Source: Caproicibacterium amylolyticum (GTDB lineage Bacteria; Bacillota; Clostridia; Oscillospirales; Acutalibacteraceae). Taken from it: a DNA stretch of 64,000 bases. Every line of letters starts with the position of its first letter. The first letter of the stretch is position 1. Below are positions 34,911 through 43,583 of this stretch, piece by piece. The translations under genes and the position numbers were made by a program. The stretch spans positions 806,001-870,000 of the forward strand of contig NZ_CP060696.1 in the NCBI RefSeq assembly GCF_014467055.1, read 5' to 3'. The notes below the pieces were generated by a model, which saw nothing but the letters and a program-made list of their open reading frames with translations, made no database searches and was not told where the DNA came from.

Positions 34911-35201
34911 TTTCAGTGAAAGTTTCACCCGCCTTTTCAAAGGCGGTAGGGTTTGGGGCGAAGCCCCAAGATAGTGTTCTTGACCGTAAAGCCTTTGGTA
35001 CGAAAAATAAGTACCCAGCGGCGTTCCCTGCGGCGGCGAAGCCGCGCCGCAAGAAGTTGCCTTGGGTGTAATTGCTTGTAGCTGCATTGTCGGTCAAGCG
35101 TTGGCAAAGGTCAAGACCTTGGACGCTGTCCCAAACTCTGCAGCCTTGTGAACATACCCCATTCGGGGCACGCGAGGCTGGCGAAAACTTTCGTGTAAAA
35201 G
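34911..35201 (+). repeat. Dispersed hairpin repeat, copy C (long form with terminal inverted repeats)
   Basis: The left end TTCAGTGAAAGTTTCACCCG with hairpin CCGCCTTTTCAAAGGCGG and the right end GGCTGGCGAAAACTTTCGTG are related as imperfect inverted repeats of about 25 bases. Internal GGGGCGAAGCCCC and GCGGCGGCGAAGCCGCGCCGC segments add further structure. The layout is MITE-like; no ORF. Confidence 0.75.
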
Positions 35202-35206
35202 ATATA

Positions 35207-35247
35207 AAAAGCGGTGTACAGAATTTTTTCTGTATACCGCTTTTTTG
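35207..35247 (+). terminator. Terminator after the peptide importer operon
   Basis: AAGCGGTGTACAG/CTGTATACCGCTT stem with T6, located just after repeat C and 53 bases before the sigma gene. Confidence 0.85.
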
Positions 35248-35299
35248 CAACATTTTGGTTTCCTGGCGCGTTTGTATGGCAGAAGGAAGGAGGAAAGTT

Positions 35300-35830
35300 A
35301 TGGATGAAGAGAAGACACATACAGAAGCCTTTTTGCAGGAGGCAATGGAACAGTACGGAAGCACGGTGTACCGCACAGCAATCAGCGTGACTGCCAACCA
35401 GTCCGATGCGGAGGATGTGTATCAGGACGTTTTCCTGCGGCTGTTTCGCAGCTCAATGGACTTTTCAGATGAAAAGTACCTGAAAGCATGGCTGCTGCGG
35501 GTCACAGTGAACCGCTGTCACGATTACATCCGTTTGCTGGGCAGGCACCGCGAAACGCCGCTTGATGAACTGTTTGCGGCAGATACCGCAGCTGAACTGG
35601 AAGAAACGCACATATGGGAGCTGCTGCAAAGTCTGCCGCCGAAACTGCGCGCGGTGGTGTATCAATTCTATTTTGAGGGCTACTCCACGGAGGAAATCGC
35701 GGCGATTTTTCAGTGCAGGCCGTCCACTGTCAGAAGTTGGCTGCACCGCGCCAGAAAAAAACTAAAAATTGAACTGGGAGGTATCTCTAATGAATCTGGA
35801 ACAGTACAGGTCGCTATACCGAAAGATTGA
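35300..35830 (+). CDS. ECF-type RNA polymerase sigma factor
   Basis: A 176-residue group 4 sigma factor. Region 2 includes ANQSDAEDVYQDVFLRLF and WLLRVTVNRCHDYIR; region 4 has LPPKLRAVVYQFYFEGYSTE and an HTH (STVRSWLHRARKKLKIEL). Strong AAGGAGGAAAG seven bases before ATG. The ORF runs 41 bases into the next gene, so the two are translationally coupled. Family knowledge: such factors are usually held inactive by a co-encoded membrane partner. Confidence 0.93.
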   Translation: MDEEKTHTEAFLQEAMEQYGSTVYRTAISVTANQSDAEDVYQDVFLRLFRSSMDFSDEKYLKAWLLRVTVNRCHDYIRLLGRHRETPLDELFAADTAAELEETHIWELLQSLPPKLRAVVYQFYFEGYSTEEIAAIFQCRPSTVRSWLHRARKKLKIELGGISNESGTVQVAIPKD

Positions 35831-36947
35831 GGTGCCGCAGCAGCTTTCCAAAAGGGTGCTGCAAAGTGCGGAGCAGTCGATTCCTGCACCCAAAACCGCT
35901 CTTGTGCGCTGGAAAAAAACGGCCTTGCGCGCTTCTGCCATATGCTGCGCGCTGGCGCTGGTTGCAGGCGGCATCGCAGTCACTGGCAGCCGTCATGCAG
36001 TTGTTTCGCCCACAGGAAGTTCCACGCTGAACGGCGCCGCTGCCGCTAAGCCACAGAACAGCTTTGACCTCGCAGTTTACGTAGCGGAAAAAGGGAGCAG
36101 CCAGAGTAAAACTGTTTTGCTGAACATGTCCATGGATTGGGGATTAACTATTGGTGGTACTTCTTGCGCTACCGGTGCAGATGGTGTAATGGTGCAAAGT
36201 CAGCGTGTGGAGCAACTTACCTATCATCCGGACATTCGCTGCACCGGCACCAACTTAAAGTCTGTGCAGTACAGCTGGGATACTTCCAAGCTCAGCAAGT
36301 GGGAACTTGTGAAATTTAACAAAGAATTTTTTATAGAAGGCATTGTAGACGAAAACGGAAAGCCAGTAAAGAAAAACCCGGATGATTATGGAAAATACAG
36401 TCATTATTATTCTATGGACAATACAACGCTGACCTCGAGTTTTACTGTGGACTACACCAAAAAAGACATTAAATCGCAAATTGCACCGTATTATATTCGG
36501 ATAGAAACGCCAATGACCAATACAGAAGCAAAGGAATATGACAAAGCAGTTGACAAAGCAGTGAAAATACGTGGGAATGAAATTTCCGCAAACCCCACTG
36601 ACATTGCGTGGCGTCTAAAAAACGCAAAAACACTGGAAAAAGCGCGTCTGGTTGTCAAGGCGACCTTCACGGATGGTACTATCCAGCAGAAGCGCTATTG
36701 CATTTCTCCAATCGAAGAAAAGGCATACAATGAGAGTTGGACGGGACTTTACAAGCTTTTTGCAAAGGTGTGTCAGTTGCAGAAAAAGATTTATGATTCT
36801 GCGGAAGTTACAACGGATGCAAACGGCAAAAAAGTATTAAAAGACCCGGAAAAAGTAAAGAAGCAAATTACGGAAGAAGTTATGCAGCCGGTGTATGACT
36901 ATCAAGGGGCACACCCGTTGTTCACATTGACACAGGTAGATAACTGA
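35790..36947 (+). CDS. Putative membrane anti-sigma/sensor protein
   Basis: A 385-residue protein: a cytoplasmic N-terminus of about 40 residues (MNLEQYRSLYRKIEVPQQLS), one transmembrane helix (about 49-69, ASAICCALALVAGGIAV), and an extracytoplasmic domain of some 310 residues with no recognised motif. Position and topology suit an anti-sigma factor that senses an outside signal; there is no zinc-binding HxxxCxxC motif. GGGAGG lies upstream and the gene overlaps the sigma gene. The extracytoplasmic part is rich in Lys and Thr with a DUF4179-like feel, but I cannot assign it. Confidence 0.7.
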   Translation: MNLEQYRSLYRKIEVPQQLSKRVLQSAEQSIPAPKTALVRWKKTALRASAICCALALVAGGIAVTGSRHAVVSPTGSSTLNGAAAAKPQNSFDLAVYVAEKGSSQSKTVLLNMSMDWGLTIGGTSCATGADGVMVQSQRVEQLTYHPDIRCTGTNLKSVQYSWDTSKLSKWELVKFNKEFFIEGIVDENGKPVKKNPDDYGKYSHYYSMDNTTLTSSFTVDYTKKDIKSQIAPYYIRIETPMTNTEAKEYDKAVDKAVKIRGNEISANPTDIAWRLKNAKTLEKARLVVKATFTDGTIQQKRYCISPIEEKAYNESWTGLYKLFAKVCQLQKKIYDSAEVTTDANGKKVLKDPEKVKKQITEEVMQPVYDYQGAHPLFTLTQVDN

Positions 36948-36977
36948 CCCAACCCAAAACGCAAATATAATTAATAA

Positions 36978-37024
36978 AGCAGAGCGGCCACCGTGCAGTT
37001 TTTCACGGTGACCGCTCTGCTTTT
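36978..37024 (+). terminator. Terminator after sigma/anti-sigma operon
   Basis: AGCAGAGCGGCCACCGTG pairs with CACGGTGACCGCTCTGC, followed by TTTT. Confidence 0.88.
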
Positions 37025-37052
37025 AATAGTAAAGCTTATAAATTTGGCTTTT

Positions 37053-37189
37053 TTCGGCGTGCTTCGCCGCCGCAGGGAACGCCATTGTGGACCTCTTTTT
37101 GAACAAGGGCTTTACAGGCACGACCTTGCGGCTTTGCCCCAAACCCTACCGCCTTTGAAAAGGCGGGCGAAACTTTTCGTGTAAGAGCC
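37053..37189 (-). repeat. Dispersed hairpin repeat, copy D (short, inverted)
   Basis: Read on the minus strand it begins CTCTTACACGAAAAGTTTCG, then CCGCCTTTTCAAAGGCGG and TAGGGTTTGGGGCAAAGCC, matching the left half of copies A and C. It starts two bases after the stop of the M20 peptidase gene and lies in that gene's sense orientation. Confidence 0.75.
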
Positions 37190-37190
37190 T

Positions 37191-38300
37191 TTACTTCGCT
37201 GTCATAAGTTTCTGTATAACCTCTGCCGCTTCCTGCAAATCTTTAACGGTTGTGTATTCTTCGCAGGAATGGCAGCGATACATGGCACTGGATATCACTA
37301 ACCCAGAAATACCGTGTTTTGCAAACTGGTTTGCGTCACTGCCGCCAAAAGTGCGGAACAGGTTCAGTTTTGCACCGGTGGCTTGGCAGGCGGCAGCATA
37401 GCGCTGTACAACCGGATGATTTTTGGAAATTTCATAGGCGTAGCATCCAAAGCGGCTGCTGAATCTGTAGGAAGCACCGAATGTTTTTGCGGCATCCTGA
37501 AACACGGCAATGACGTTTTGCAGCACGCGCTCAGCGGTTTGATGTGAGTAGGAGCGCAGTTCGCCGCTGACAGTGCATTTGTCCGGCACAATATTGGTTG
37601 CGGTGCCGCCCTGTATGGTGCCAATGTTCAGGGTCGTTTCCTCATCCAGTTTACCCATTTTCAGCTTGCTGACTGCCAGCGCCGCCGCTGCGACCGCGTG
37701 AATCCCTTCCTGTGGAGCAAATCCGGCGTGTGCAGCTTTGCCGGTCAATTCAAATGTGAAGGAACAGATAGTTGGTGCAGCGTAAGCCGCCCCGCCTGCC
37801 GCCCCGCCGAGGTCGAGGACATAAGCTTCCTTTGCGTGCACTTTGCTGTAGTCAAATACTTCACTGCCGCAGTCATAAGGTTCCTCTGCAATCGTGAACA
37901 GAATTTCCAGCGGGCGGTGGGGCAGAGTATCCTCTTTGATGGACTCCAATGCTTCCAGAATAATCGCCAGCCCGCTGACATCGTCTGCCCCCAGCACAGT
38001 GGTGCCGTCGCTGGTAATGGTGCCATCCTGTACAATGGCTTTTTTGCCAAGTGCCGGTGCTACAGTGTCCATATGTGCCGCAAACAGAAGCGGCTCTCCT
38101 GCCTGTGTACCGGGCAGGGTTGCCAGCAGGTTTCCGGCAGTGCCATGTGTCTTTTCTGCAGCGTCATCTTCTGCAACGGTTAACCCAAGTCTTTTCAGCC
38201 GTGCAGTCAGGCAGTCTGCCATGGTGCGTTCCCCAAAAGACGGGCTGTCAATTTTCGTCAGGCTGCAAAAGGTTTGGGTAATTCTGTCTGGGCGTATCAT
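37191..38300 (-). CDS. M20 family metallopeptidase (PepT-like)
   Basis: A 369-residue zinc aminopeptidase-type enzyme. Metal and catalytic residues: His76 and Asp78 in HMDTV, Asp106 in LGADDVSG, Glu139/140 in TIAEEPYD, and a late HSCEEY. A dimerisation domain lies at about 180-290. It resembles tripeptidase-like PepT proteins that trim small peptides. The start at 38300 follows GGGAGGGAC. Together with the peptide importer it suits peptide use as a nutrient, though the genes are not co-transcribed. Confidence 0.88.
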   Translation of the reverse strand: MIRPDRITQTFCSLTKIDSPSFGERTMADCLTARLKRLGLTVAEDDAAEKTHGTAGNLLATLPGTQAGEPLLFAAHMDTVAPALGKKAIVQDGTITSDGTTVLGADDVSGLAIILEALESIKEDTLPHRPLEILFTIAEEPYDCGSEVFDYSKVHAKEAYVLDLGGAAGGAAYAAPTICSFTFELTGKAAHAGFAPQEGIHAVAAAALAVSKLKMGKLDEETTLNIGTIQGGTATNIVPDKCTVSGELRSYSHQTAERVLQNVIAVFQDAAKTFGASYRFSSRFGCYAYEISKNHPVVQRYAAACQATGAKLNLFRTFGGSDANQFAKHGISGLVISSAMYRCHSCEEYTTVKDLQEAAEVIQKLMTAK

Positions 38301-38400
38301 TGTATGTCCCTCCCGGCAATACCATTGAATTATGAGCAAAATGGTAATGTATAAATTTATATATGATTGTATACACTTACCGGAAATTTGTCAAGTCGAT

Positions 38401-38985
38401 TTAAGAAGCTATCTGTGCCGCGCGGCGAACCATATCCAAAAAGTAGGCATGTACGCGCGTATCATCCGTGAGTTCCGGGTGAAAAGCGGTCACCAGCAGG
38501 TTTCCCTGCTTTGCGGCAACAATTTTGCCGTTCAACGTCGCCAGAGCCTGCGCACTTCCAAAGGTTTTTACAATGTATGGCGCACGAATGAACACCATTG
38601 GAATTTCACCGATTCCTGCAAATGGCGCTTTCGCGGCAAAGCTGCCAAGCTGGCGGCCGTAGGCATTGCGCTTTGCTTCAATGTCCATTTTGGCTAAATA
38701 GGTCGGTTCCTTTCCTGTAACCTCCTTTGCGAGCAGCAGCAGACCGGCACAGGTGCCGAAAACCGGAATGTCGCGGTCAATCAGCTCTTCCAGTGGCTGC
38801 TGCAAATTAAGTTCGTGCAGCAGTTTGCCAATCACCGTGCTTTCCCCGCCGGGCAGAATGTAACCGTCGCAGGAGCCGTCCAAGTCGGCACGCTGCCGGA
38901 TTTCGCAGGAAGCCACACCGAGCCGCTGCAAAACGGTGCGGTGTTCGGCGAACGCACCCTGCAGTGCAAATACACCGATTTTCAT
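38401..38985 (-). CDS. pdxT: Pyridoxal 5'-phosphate synthase glutaminase subunit
   Basis: A 194-residue class I glutamine amidotransferase that supplies ammonia to PdxS. Nucleophile Cys79 in FGTCAGLLLLA, His169 and Glu171 in FHPELT, and the GGEST motif (residues 47-51) complete the signature. GGAGG precedes the ATG, 13 bases after the pdxS stop. Confidence 0.96.
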   Translation of the reverse strand: MKIGVFALQGAFAEHRTVLQRLGVASCEIRQRADLDGSCDGYILPGGESTVIGKLLHELNLQQPLEELIDRDIPVFGTCAGLLLLAKEVTGKEPTYLAKMDIEAKRNAYGRQLGSFAAKAPFAGIGEIPMVFIRAPYIVKTFGSAQALATLNGKIVAAKQGNLLVTAFHPELTDDTRVHAYFLDMVRRAAQIAS

Positions 38986-38998
38986 GTGTGTGCCTCCT

Positions 38999-39871
38999 TT
39001 ACTTGCCGCGTTCCGCCATCAGCAGCGCAATTTCCTGCTCATTGATTCCAACCATGGCTTCACCAAGGTCTGTGGAAAGTTCCGCCAGCAGAGCGGGGTC
39101 GTTGTAGTTGGTAACAGCTTTGACAATGGCAGCGGCACGCTTTGCGGGGTTGCCGGATTTAAAAATACCGGAGCCTACAAAAACACCCTCTGCGCCGAGC
39201 TGCATCATCAGCGCTGCGTCGGCGGGAGTGGCGACACCGCCAGCCGCAAAGTTCACGACCGGCAGGCGGCCGTTATCGTGTACAGAACGAACCAAGTCGT
39301 AGGGTACTTCCAGCTGTTTTGCCGCTTCATAAAGCTCATCAGAACGCATATTTTGGATGCGGCGGATTTCACTGTTCATTTTGCGCATGTGGCGTACTGC
39401 TTGCACAACATCGCCGGTGCCAGGCTCTCCTTTGGTGCGAATCATGGAAGCACCCTCTGCAATGCGGCGGAGAGCCTCACCAAGGTCTTTGGCGCCGCAG
39501 ACAAATGGCACCTCAAATTTTGTTTTGTCAATGTGATAGACATCATCGGCGGGGGAAAGTACTTCGCTTTCGTCAATGTAATCGATTTCGATTGCCTGTA
39601 AAATTTGGGCTTCCACGAAATGTCCAATACGCACTTTTGCCATGACCGGAATGGAAACTGCGGCCTGAATGCCGCGAATCATCTTGGGGTCACTCATGCG
39701 GGAAACACCGCCTGCCGCGCGAATATCCGCCGGAATACGTTCCAGCGCCATAACCGCGCAGGCACCAGCCTGCTCCGCAATTTCTGCCTGCTCCGGGGTG
39801 GTTACGTCCATGATGACGCCGCCTTTGAGCATCTGCGCAAGGTTCTTGTTCAGTTCATATCTTTCAGACAT
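38999..39871 (-). CDS. pdxS: Pyridoxal 5'-phosphate synthase subunit PdxS
   Basis: A 290-residue (beta/alpha)8 enzyme that joins ribose-5-phosphate, glyceraldehyde-3-phosphate and ammonia to make vitamin B6. The N-terminus [20 protein letters not shown], catalytic Lys79 in [12 protein letters not shown], second Lys in [12 protein letters not shown] and the phosphate-binding [10 protein letters not shown] are all present. The start at 39871 follows GGAGCGAAG; 22 more open codons upstream include the promoter. Confidence 0.97.
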   Translation of the reverse strand: MSERYELNKNLAQMLKGGVIMDVTTPEQAEIAEQAGACAVMALERIPADIRAAGGVSRMSDPKMIRGIQAAVSIPVMAKVRIGHFVEAQILQAIEIDYIDESEVLSPADDVYHIDKTKFEVPFVCGAKDLGEALRRIAEGASMIRTKGEPGTGDVVQAVRHMRKMNSEIRRIQNMRSDELYEAAKQLEVPYDLVRSVHDNGRLPVVNFAAGGVATPADAALMMQLGAEGVFVGSGIFKSGNPAKRAAAIVKAVTNYNDPALLAELSTDLGEAMVGINEQEIALLMAERGK

Positions 39872-39904
39872 TTTTCTTCGCTCCAATCGCAATGTGATGC
39901 TTTC

Positions 39905-39932
39905 AGTATAGCAAAATCTGTGCTCTTTACAA
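39905..39932 (-). promoter_or_regulatory. Promoter of pdxST
   Basis: Minus strand TTGTAA (39932-39927), 16 bp, TATACT (39910-39905). No TnrA- or PdxR-like site stands out. Confidence 0.7.
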
Positions 39933-40046
39933 TACACAGTAATTTTAAAAATATAATATACAGTTAATGTACAGATATATATGTTTGGAGAGCTGCGGCA
40001 ATGTAAGATTACTTTCCGTCGCTCGCGTACCCCGCAAGCGCAAGCC

Positions 40047-40248
40047 CTTACAGCAAAAGTTTCGTTTCAAAGGCGGTGAGTGTGGGCGAAGCCCACGGCC
40101 TAATCGCTTGTCCGAAAAGCCCTTATTGTAAAAAAGGATACACAGCAGCGTCCTCTGCGGCGGCGAAGCCACGCCGCAAGGCAAGCCCTTGGAGCTCTGT
40201 CCCAAATCTTACAGCCTTGTGAACAAGGCTGGCGAAAACTTTTTAGCA
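40047..40248 (+). repeat. Dispersed hairpin repeat, copy E
   Basis: Left end CTTACAGCAAAAGTTTCG with a shortened hairpin, TGTGGGCGAAGCCCACGGCC, internal CTGCGGCGGCGAAGCCACGC. The right end ACAGCCTTGTGAACAAGGCT carries its own hairpin and then GGCGAAAACTTTTTAG, inverted relative to the left. Lies between divergent pdxS and LytTR genes, the one long copy not near a stop codon. Confidence 0.7.
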
Positions 40249-40315
40249 GGCTGTTTTTTGCGCCGGCGGTTGCACCGATGGCAACTTTCTGTTAAGATAA
40301 ATTCTGGCAGGAGTG

Positions 40316-40756
40316 ATGAAAGTGAAGCTGATTGTGGAGCAGTCTTTGGACTGCACGGAAACAGAAATACATATCCGGTGCGGGCTGATGGATGAACGAC
40401 TAAAGCACCTAATTGAGCAGGTTCGGCTGTTTTCTTTTTCTGTAATGGCGGAGAAAGACGGCGCCAGCATGCCGGTCGTTCTGGAGGATATTTATTATTT
40501 TGATTCTGTGGACAACAAGACTTTCCTTTATGTGGAAAAGGATGTTTACCGCTGTGATAAAAAACTGTATGAACTGGAAAGCTTGCTTACAGGGACTTCC
40601 TTTGTGCGCATCAGCAAAAACTGCATTGTAAATACAGCAGCAGTGACTTCTGTACGAGCACAGTTGAGCGGACGTTTGGAAGCAACTTTGAAAAATAATG
40701 AGAAAGTGCTGGTTTCTAAGCACTACATTAAAGATTTCCGGGAAAAGTTTGAGTGA
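40316..40756 (+). CDS. LytTR family DNA-binding regulator
   Basis: A 146-residue protein with no receiver domain. The N-terminal 40 residues are acidic; a LytTR DNA-binding domain follows (DIYYFDSVDNKTFLYVEKD, then FVRISKNCIVN and VSKHYIKDFREKF). Together with a co-encoded DUF3021-type membrane protein it forms a regulator/inhibitor pair like HdrRM or BrsRM of streptococci (family knowledge). The start is uncertain: ATG 40316 gives the usual MKVKLIVE opening, but AGGAG is only two bases away; GTG 40322 has better spacing. Confidence 0.85.
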   Translation: MKVKLIVEQSLDCTETEIHIRCGLMDERLKHLIEQVRLFSFSVMAEKDGASMPVVLEDIYYFDSVDNKTFLYVEKDVYRCDKKLYELESLLTGTSFVRISKNCIVNTAAVTSVRAQLSGRLEATLKNNEKVLVSKHYIKDFREKFE

Positions 40757-40766
40757 GGGAGGCAAA

Positions 40767-41204
40767 ATGATGAAGAGAATTATACAGGAAATTTTTGTAA
40801 TCACCTGCTGCAGCTATATGGGTGTTACCATGCTGTTTGTGCTGTTTTCCAATTTCAACATGACGGAACCGCTTTCCAATGAAATAGCGCTGCAGATTTT
40901 ATGTATGTGTTTCAGTACAGCGCTTGGTATGCTGATTGCAGATAAAATTATTGATGCGGTGAACATAGAAACGCTGCTGCCGGAGATACTGCTGCGTATG
41001 GGAATCTGCTATGCGATTGTTTTCTTTGAGGGTGTGCTGTTTCATATGTTTCCGTTTGGTATACATCCGTTGCTGGGCATTTCTCCGATTTTGCTGCCGG
41101 TTTATTTTTTGACGCACTTTGTAACGTATCATGTCAATGTTGAGTGTGCAAATGAGATTAACCAAAAAATTAAGAGCGTAAACGAAAAAACAAAGAAACA
41201 TTAA
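40767..41204 (+). CDS. DUF3021-type membrane protein
   Basis: A 145-residue protein with four predicted membrane helices and a charged C-terminal tail. It starts MMKRIIQEIFVITCCSYMGV after GAGGGAGG and follows the LytTR gene by 10 bases. In such pairs the membrane protein usually restrains the LytTR regulator. The ABC-2 exporter 290 bases downstream is a plausible regulated target, but no repeat typical of LytTR binding was confirmed. Confidence 0.78.
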   Translation: MMKRIIQEIFVITCCSYMGVTMLFVLFSNFNMTEPLSNEIALQILCMCFSTALGMLIADKIIDAVNIETLLPEILLRMGICYAIVFFEGVLFHMFPFGIHPLLGISPILLPVYFLTHFVTYHVNVECANEINQKIKSVNEKTKKH

Positions 41205-41227
41205 AGTTTGCTGCGCACATGTTTTTT

Positions 41228-41304
41228 CAGTAAAAATTTTTCCTGCCCTGAATAGGATATCTCAAAGGCGGTGGGGTTTCGGACAAAACCCCACCGCCTT
41301 TTTT
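41228..41304 (+). repeat. Possible fragment F of the dispersed repeat
   Basis: CAGTAAAAATTTTTCCTGCC resembles the left end of copies A and C, and AAAGGCGGTGGGGTTTCGGA resembles the conserved middle. The fit is partial; the hairpin here is clearly a terminator. Confidence 0.4.
41264..41304 (+). terminator. Terminator after LytTR/DUF3021
   Basis: Perfect 15-bp stem AAGGCGGTGGGGTTT/AAACCCCACCGCCTT with TTTT tail. Confidence 0.9.
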
Positions 41305-41349
41305 CAGAATTTAAAAAGTGAAAGCGGGTCCCGGTGCTTGAACTTTACC

Positions 41350-41377
41350 GCGGTGCATTTCTTAGCACCGCTTTTTT
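41350..41377 (+). terminator. Second terminator-like hairpin
   Basis: GCGGTGC/GCACCGC with T6. Its position 45 bases past the first could provide back-up termination. Confidence 0.75.
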
Positions 41378-41432
41378 AGTGTACGTTTTTGGCATCTTAC
41401 ACGGCGGGTTTGGCACGTTGCCGCCAAACCCC

Positions 41433-41460
41433 TTGCGGCGTTGGAAAAAACTGATACAAT
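41433..41460 (+). promoter_or_regulatory. Extended -10 promoter of ABC-2 exporter
   Basis: TGA-TACAAT (extended -10, 41452-41460), 16 bp after TTGCGG. A dyad GCCGC...GCGGC (about 41420-41439) overlaps the weak -35 and could be an operator. Confidence 0.55.
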
Positions 41461-41490
41461 GAGGTCAAACAACCGAAGGGAGAAATCCGA

Positions 41491-42402
41491 ATGGCACATA
41501 TCATTGAAGTGAACGGACTAAAGAAAAGCTATGGAAATTTAGAAGCTGTGCGGGGAATCGATTTTTATGTGGAGGCAGGCAAGCTCTTCGCGTTTCTCGG
41601 CCCGAATGGCGCCGGAAAATCCACCACGATTGATGTACTTTGTACCCTGCTCAAACCTACCGCCGGAACAGTAACAGTTGACGGTCACCCGCTTGGACAA
41701 GAGGATGAAGCCATCCGCAACAGCATTGGGGTTGTATTTCAGGGCAGTGTTCTGGACCCATTGCTGACTGTGCGGGAAAATCTAATGGTGCGCGCCTCTT
41801 TTTACAAAATGGATAAGCAGGAACGCAAGGCGGCAGTGCGGGAAGCCGCAATAACTGCCGACGTGATGGAATTTATTGACCGACCGTACGGCAAGCTTTC
41901 CGGCGGACAGCGCCGCCGGGCGGATATTGCGCGGGCACTGGTGCACACACCCAAAATTTTGTTTCTGGATGAACCAACTACAGGGCTGGACCCCAAGACC
42001 AAAGAAAGTGTCTGGCAGACCGTATTTCAGCTGCAAAAGCGCACCGGCATGACAATTTTCCTGACAACGCATTACATGGAGGAAGCCGCCGAAGCGGATT
42101 ACATCATTCTCATTAACCATGGACTCATTGCAGCAAAAGGTACACCATATGAACTCAAGCAGCAGTACAGTTCCGACCGCCTGCGCATGATGCCAAAGAA
42201 CCGGGAGTCGCTGCAAAAAGTGCTGCAGGATTACAACCTGCCGTTTGAAGAGAAAAAAGGCATTTTTACTGCCAATCTTACCGCAACAGTAGCGGCAATT
42301 CCGGTTCTGCAGCAGGCACAGCCGTATTTAGAGAGCTTTGAAGTGATTCATGGTACGATGGAGGATGTGTTTTTGAGCATTACAGGAGGAGAGGACAAAT
42401 GA
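41491..42402 (+). CDS. ABC-2 exporter ATPase
   Basis: A 303-residue single ABC domain (GPNGAGKSTTIDVL, FQGSVLDPLLTVREN, LSGGQRRRADIARAL, ILFLDEPTTGLDPKT, TTHYME) plus a C-terminal extension of 80 residues. Resembles daunorubicin/antibiotic-type ABC-2 exporters. AGGGAG lies upstream of the ATG. It overlaps the permease gene by four bases. Substrate unknown. Confidence 0.93.
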   Translation: MAHIIEVNGLKKSYGNLEAVRGIDFYVEAGKLFAFLGPNGAGKSTTIDVLCTLLKPTAGTVTVDGHPLGQEDEAIRNSIGVVFQGSVLDPLLTVRENLMVRASFYKMDKQERKAAVREAAITADVMEFIDRPYGKLSGGQRRRADIARALVHTPKILFLDEPTTGLDPKTKESVWQTVFQLQKRTGMTIFLTTHYMEEAAEADYIILINHGLIAAKGTPYELKQQYSSDRLRMMPKNRESLQKVLQDYNLPFEEKKGIFTANLTATVAAIPVLQQAQPYLESFEVIHGTMEDVFLSITGGEDK

Positions 42403-43262
42403 TAAACCTTGCAAAGCGAAACTTGAAAATCTTTTTCCGCGAAAAAAGCGCGGTATTTTTTTCATTTTTAAGTGTGTTAATTATTATCGGCTTATATGTG
42501 ATTTTCCTCGGAAATATCTGGACAAATTATTTGCCACATGGTACGGTGGGCGTCAAGACGATGCGGGACAGCTGGATTATCGCCGGCATTGTTTCGGTGG
42601 CATCCGTCACCACTGCAATGGGTGCTTTCGGCAGAATGATAGAAGATAAAGTTGAAAAAATCAGCCGCGATTTTTTCGTTTCCCCAATTCGGCGGGCACA
42701 AATCGTGGGCGGCTACATTCTCAGTGCGTTTCTTATTGGTACGATTTTGAGTCTGTTTACATTTGTTTTGGGCGAAGCCTACATTGTGGCTACTGACGGT
42801 GAAATTTTGGGCCTGGTGCCGATGCTCAAATTCCTCGGTACGCTGATTCTTTCGGCTTTTTCCTCCAGCTGCTTTGTCTTTTTCATTGTCAGTTTTTTTG
42901 AGCGCAACAGCGCGTTTTCAACAGCCAGCACAGTCATCGGTACGCTAATTGGTTTTTTAACCGGTATTTATTTGCCGATAGGAGAACTGCCGGACAGCGT
43001 GCAGTGGGCAGTTAAACTGTTTCCGGCTTCTCACGCAACCGCACTGATGCGTCAGCTGATGATGGAAAAACCAATGGAAGTGAGCTTCGCGGGTGCGCCG
43101 GCCTCTTTGGTAACAGAATTTAAAGAAAATATGGGCATTGTTTACAATTACAACGGTTACACTGCCGAAGCATGGGTACACGTGCTGGTGCTGGTACTGA
43201 CCGGTGTGGTATTTTTCCTGCTGGCGCTCTGGAATGTGATGCGCAAGAGTAAGGAAAACTGA
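42399..43262 (+). CDS. ABC-2 type permease
   Basis: A 287-residue membrane protein with six predicted helices in the ABC-2 arrangement: NLKIFFREKSAVFFSFLSVL at the start, a long loop with EDKVEKISRDFFVSPIRRAQ, FLTGIYLPIGELPDSVQWAV near helix 5, and a late helix. GGAGGAG precedes ATG. Forms one exporter with the upstream ATPase. Confidence 0.92.
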   Translation: MINLAKRNLKIFFREKSAVFFSFLSVLIIIGLYVIFLGNIWTNYLPHGTVGVKTMRDSWIIAGIVSVASVTTAMGAFGRMIEDKVEKISRDFFVSPIRRAQIVGGYILSAFLIGTILSLFTFVLGEAYIVATDGEILGLVPMLKFLGTLILSAFSSSCFVFFIVSFFERNSAFSTASTVIGTLIGFLTGIYLPIGELPDSVQWAVKLFPASHATALMRQLMMEKPMEVSFAGAPASLVTEFKENMGIVYNYNGYTAEAWVHVLVLVLTGVVFFLLALWNVMRKSKEN

Positions 43263-43278
43263 AACTGATCCTTGCGGT

Positions 43279-43318
43279 AAAAGTTCCGTCTGCTTTTTTT
43301 AGAGTGGGCGGAACTTTT
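43279..43318 (+). terminator. Terminator after the ABC-2 exporter
   Basis: AAAAGTTCCGTC/GGGCGGAACTTTT stem; the sequence also recalls the repeat's end module. Confidence 0.65.
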
Positions 43319-43354
43319 CTTATAAAGTAAAGGCAGCACGGTCCATTTTCCTGC

Positions 43355-43383
43355 TTGACGAACTACAGATGCTCTGGCATAAT
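43355..43383 (+). promoter_or_regulatory. Promoter of the acetyltransferase operon
   Basis: TTGACG (43355-43360), 17 bp, CATAAT (43378-43383), upstream of the truncated gene and the GNAT genes. Confidence 0.6.
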
Positions 43384-43414
43384 GGAAATACCAGATTACG
43401 GTGGGGGATAACGA

Positions 43415-43564
43415 ATGAATTGGGAACTATCTGCGGCCATAAGTGCTATTACAGCGGCACTGGCATTTTATACGGTTGGTGTATTTGCGGAACGCCGCAG
43501 TGGTATGCTCGAAAAGAAACATGTTGTTATTTTCTGGCTTGGTTTTGTTTGTGACATGACCGGC
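43415..43564 (+). pseudogene. Truncated HsmA-like membrane gene
   Basis: The first 50 codons encode ISAITAALAFYTVGVFAERR and KKHVVIFWLGFVCDMTG, matching the N-terminal half of the small HsmA-type membrane protein family (about 125 residues, from memory). After DMTG the similarity stops and the frame runs on, out of register, through the next gene. GGGGGAT precedes the ATG, so a peptide may still be made. This looks like a gene whose 3' half was deleted, fusing its promoter to the GNAT operon. Confidence 0.6.
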
Positions 43565-43583
43565 TGTGAAAGAAGGTTAAAAA

